Shown here piece after piece: positions 47,379-47,788 of a stretch of DNA of 47,788 bases. The stretch is from positions 1-47,788 of the forward strand of contig PBDA01000063.1 in assembly GCA_002718345.1 (NCBI GenBank). Direction: 5' to 3'. Under the pieces are notes generated by a model, which had not been told where the DNA came from, searched no databases, and worked only from the letters and a program-made list of their open reading frames with translations. Source of the stretch: Rhodospirillaceae bacterium. Lineage in GTDB: Bacteria; Pseudomonadota; Gammaproteobacteria; Steroidobacterales; Rariloculaceae. The position numbers were made by a program, and so were the translations under genes. Each line of letters starts with the position of its first letter. The first letter of the stretch is position 1.

Positions 47379-47788
47379 ATGAAAAAAGTAATTAGTTTAT
47401 TTTCAGGATGTGGTGGATTTGATTTAGGTTTTAAAAAGGCAGGATTTAAAATTGTCTTTGCTAATGACAATGAGAAAAGTGTATCTGAAACTTATATAAA
47501 AAATCTTAAACACAATATTATTATTGAAGATATTAGAAAAATTAATAAATCGGAGATTCCTAGTGGAGATGTTATAATAGCAGGCATTCCTTGCCAACCT
47601 TTTTCATCTGCCGGTAATAGAAAATCTACAAAAGATAAAGATGGAAATTTATTTAAAGAGGTTTTAGATACCATCTTATTTCAAAAAAAACCTCCTCAAG
47701 TTGTGATATTTGAAAATGTAAGAGGGTTCTTATCTTCAAAAGATGAAAATGGTTTGTTACTTACAGATAGATTTAATAAAGAAATGGA
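47379..47788 (+). CDS. DNA (cytosine-5) methyltransferase, 3' end outside window
   Basis: Transfers a methyl group from SAM to cytosine C5 in a specific DNA site. 136 residues are visible: motif I VISLFSGCGGFDLGF (about 4-18), motif IV GIPCQPFSSAG with the catalytic cysteine at residue 72, and motif VI FENVRGF (about 111-117). The target-recognition domain is outside the window. It is very AT-rich and follows the frameshifted gene, whose restored frame would end in an ATGA overlap with this start. It may be a solitary methyltransferase or part of a restriction-modification system; nothing here decides that. Confidence 0.88.
   Translation, partial: MKKVISLFSGCGGFDLGFKKAGFKIVFANDNEKSVSETYIKNLKHNIIIEDIRKINKSEIPSGDVIIAGIPCQPFSSAGNRKSTKDKDGNLFKEVLDTILFQKKPPQVVIFENVRGFLSSKDENGLLLTDRFNKEM

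Overview
This window is a chromosomal replication-origin segment of a gammaproteobacterium. The evidence is the dnaA-dnaN-recF-gyrB block read leftward and rpmH-rnpA-yidC-mnmE ... mnmG ... rsmG-parA-parB-atpIBEFHAGDC-glmU-glmS read rightward, with secB-gpsA-trmL and ntrBC on the left flank. Base composition is moderate, AT use is high in intergenic spaces, and GTG/TTG starts are frequent. The gene order resembles Pseudomonas-like gammaproteobacteria. Several single-gene choices are unusual for the class, and a free-living, possibly marine, lineage is my inference only; I cannot name the order.

Layout. 1-2934: secB (5' end cut by the window), gpsA, trmL and a class 1B dihydroorotate dehydrogenase. 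2972-5832: a DRG-type TGS GTPase, then a coupled pair made of a divergent LpxA-like acyltransferase and a Gfo/Idh oxidoreductase. 5850-10172: a nitrogen-control block with ntrC, ntrB and a eukaryotic-type glutamine synthetase (GSII). A sigma-54 promoter and NtrC sites can be read upstream of GSII. 10173-13034: single-chain glycyl-tRNA synthetase, gmhB and plsC. 13049-19195: gyrB, recF (holding two perfect parS sites), dnaN, a putative oriC with two perfect DnaA boxes, and dnaA. 19306-22984: rpmH, rnpA, yidC, mnmE. 23032-26060: two exported proteins of unknown function, an EamA transporter and a PmtA-like methyltransferase. 26164-28062: mnmG. 28066-34119: an oppABCDF peptide importer on the opposite strand, inserted where mnmG and rsmG are usually adjacent; its OppC carries an extra fibronectin-III-like periplasmic domain. 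34259-47027: rsmG, parAB, the full ATP synthase operon, glmU and glmS. 47024-47788: an abrupt AT-rich segment with a small frameshifted gene and a truncated DNA cytosine-5 methyltransferase, immediately downstream of glmS, the classic Tn7-type insertion locus.

How the parts work together. Genes left of about 17.8 kb that belong to the core origin cluster run leftward and those to the right run rightward, as expected if replication starts between dnaN and dnaA. ParA and ParB at 34.9-36.6 kb would act on the parS sites inside recF. NtrB/NtrC would drive GSII through the sigma-54 promoter at 9941-9958, giving transcriptional rather than adenylylation control of ammonium assimilation. The most unusual items are the FN3-containing OppC, the LpxA-like/Gfo-Idh pair with altered substrate residues, the GSII-NtrBC arrangement, the replacement of GlyQS by single-chain GlyRS at the same locus, and the frameshifted gene-methyltransferase pair after glmS.
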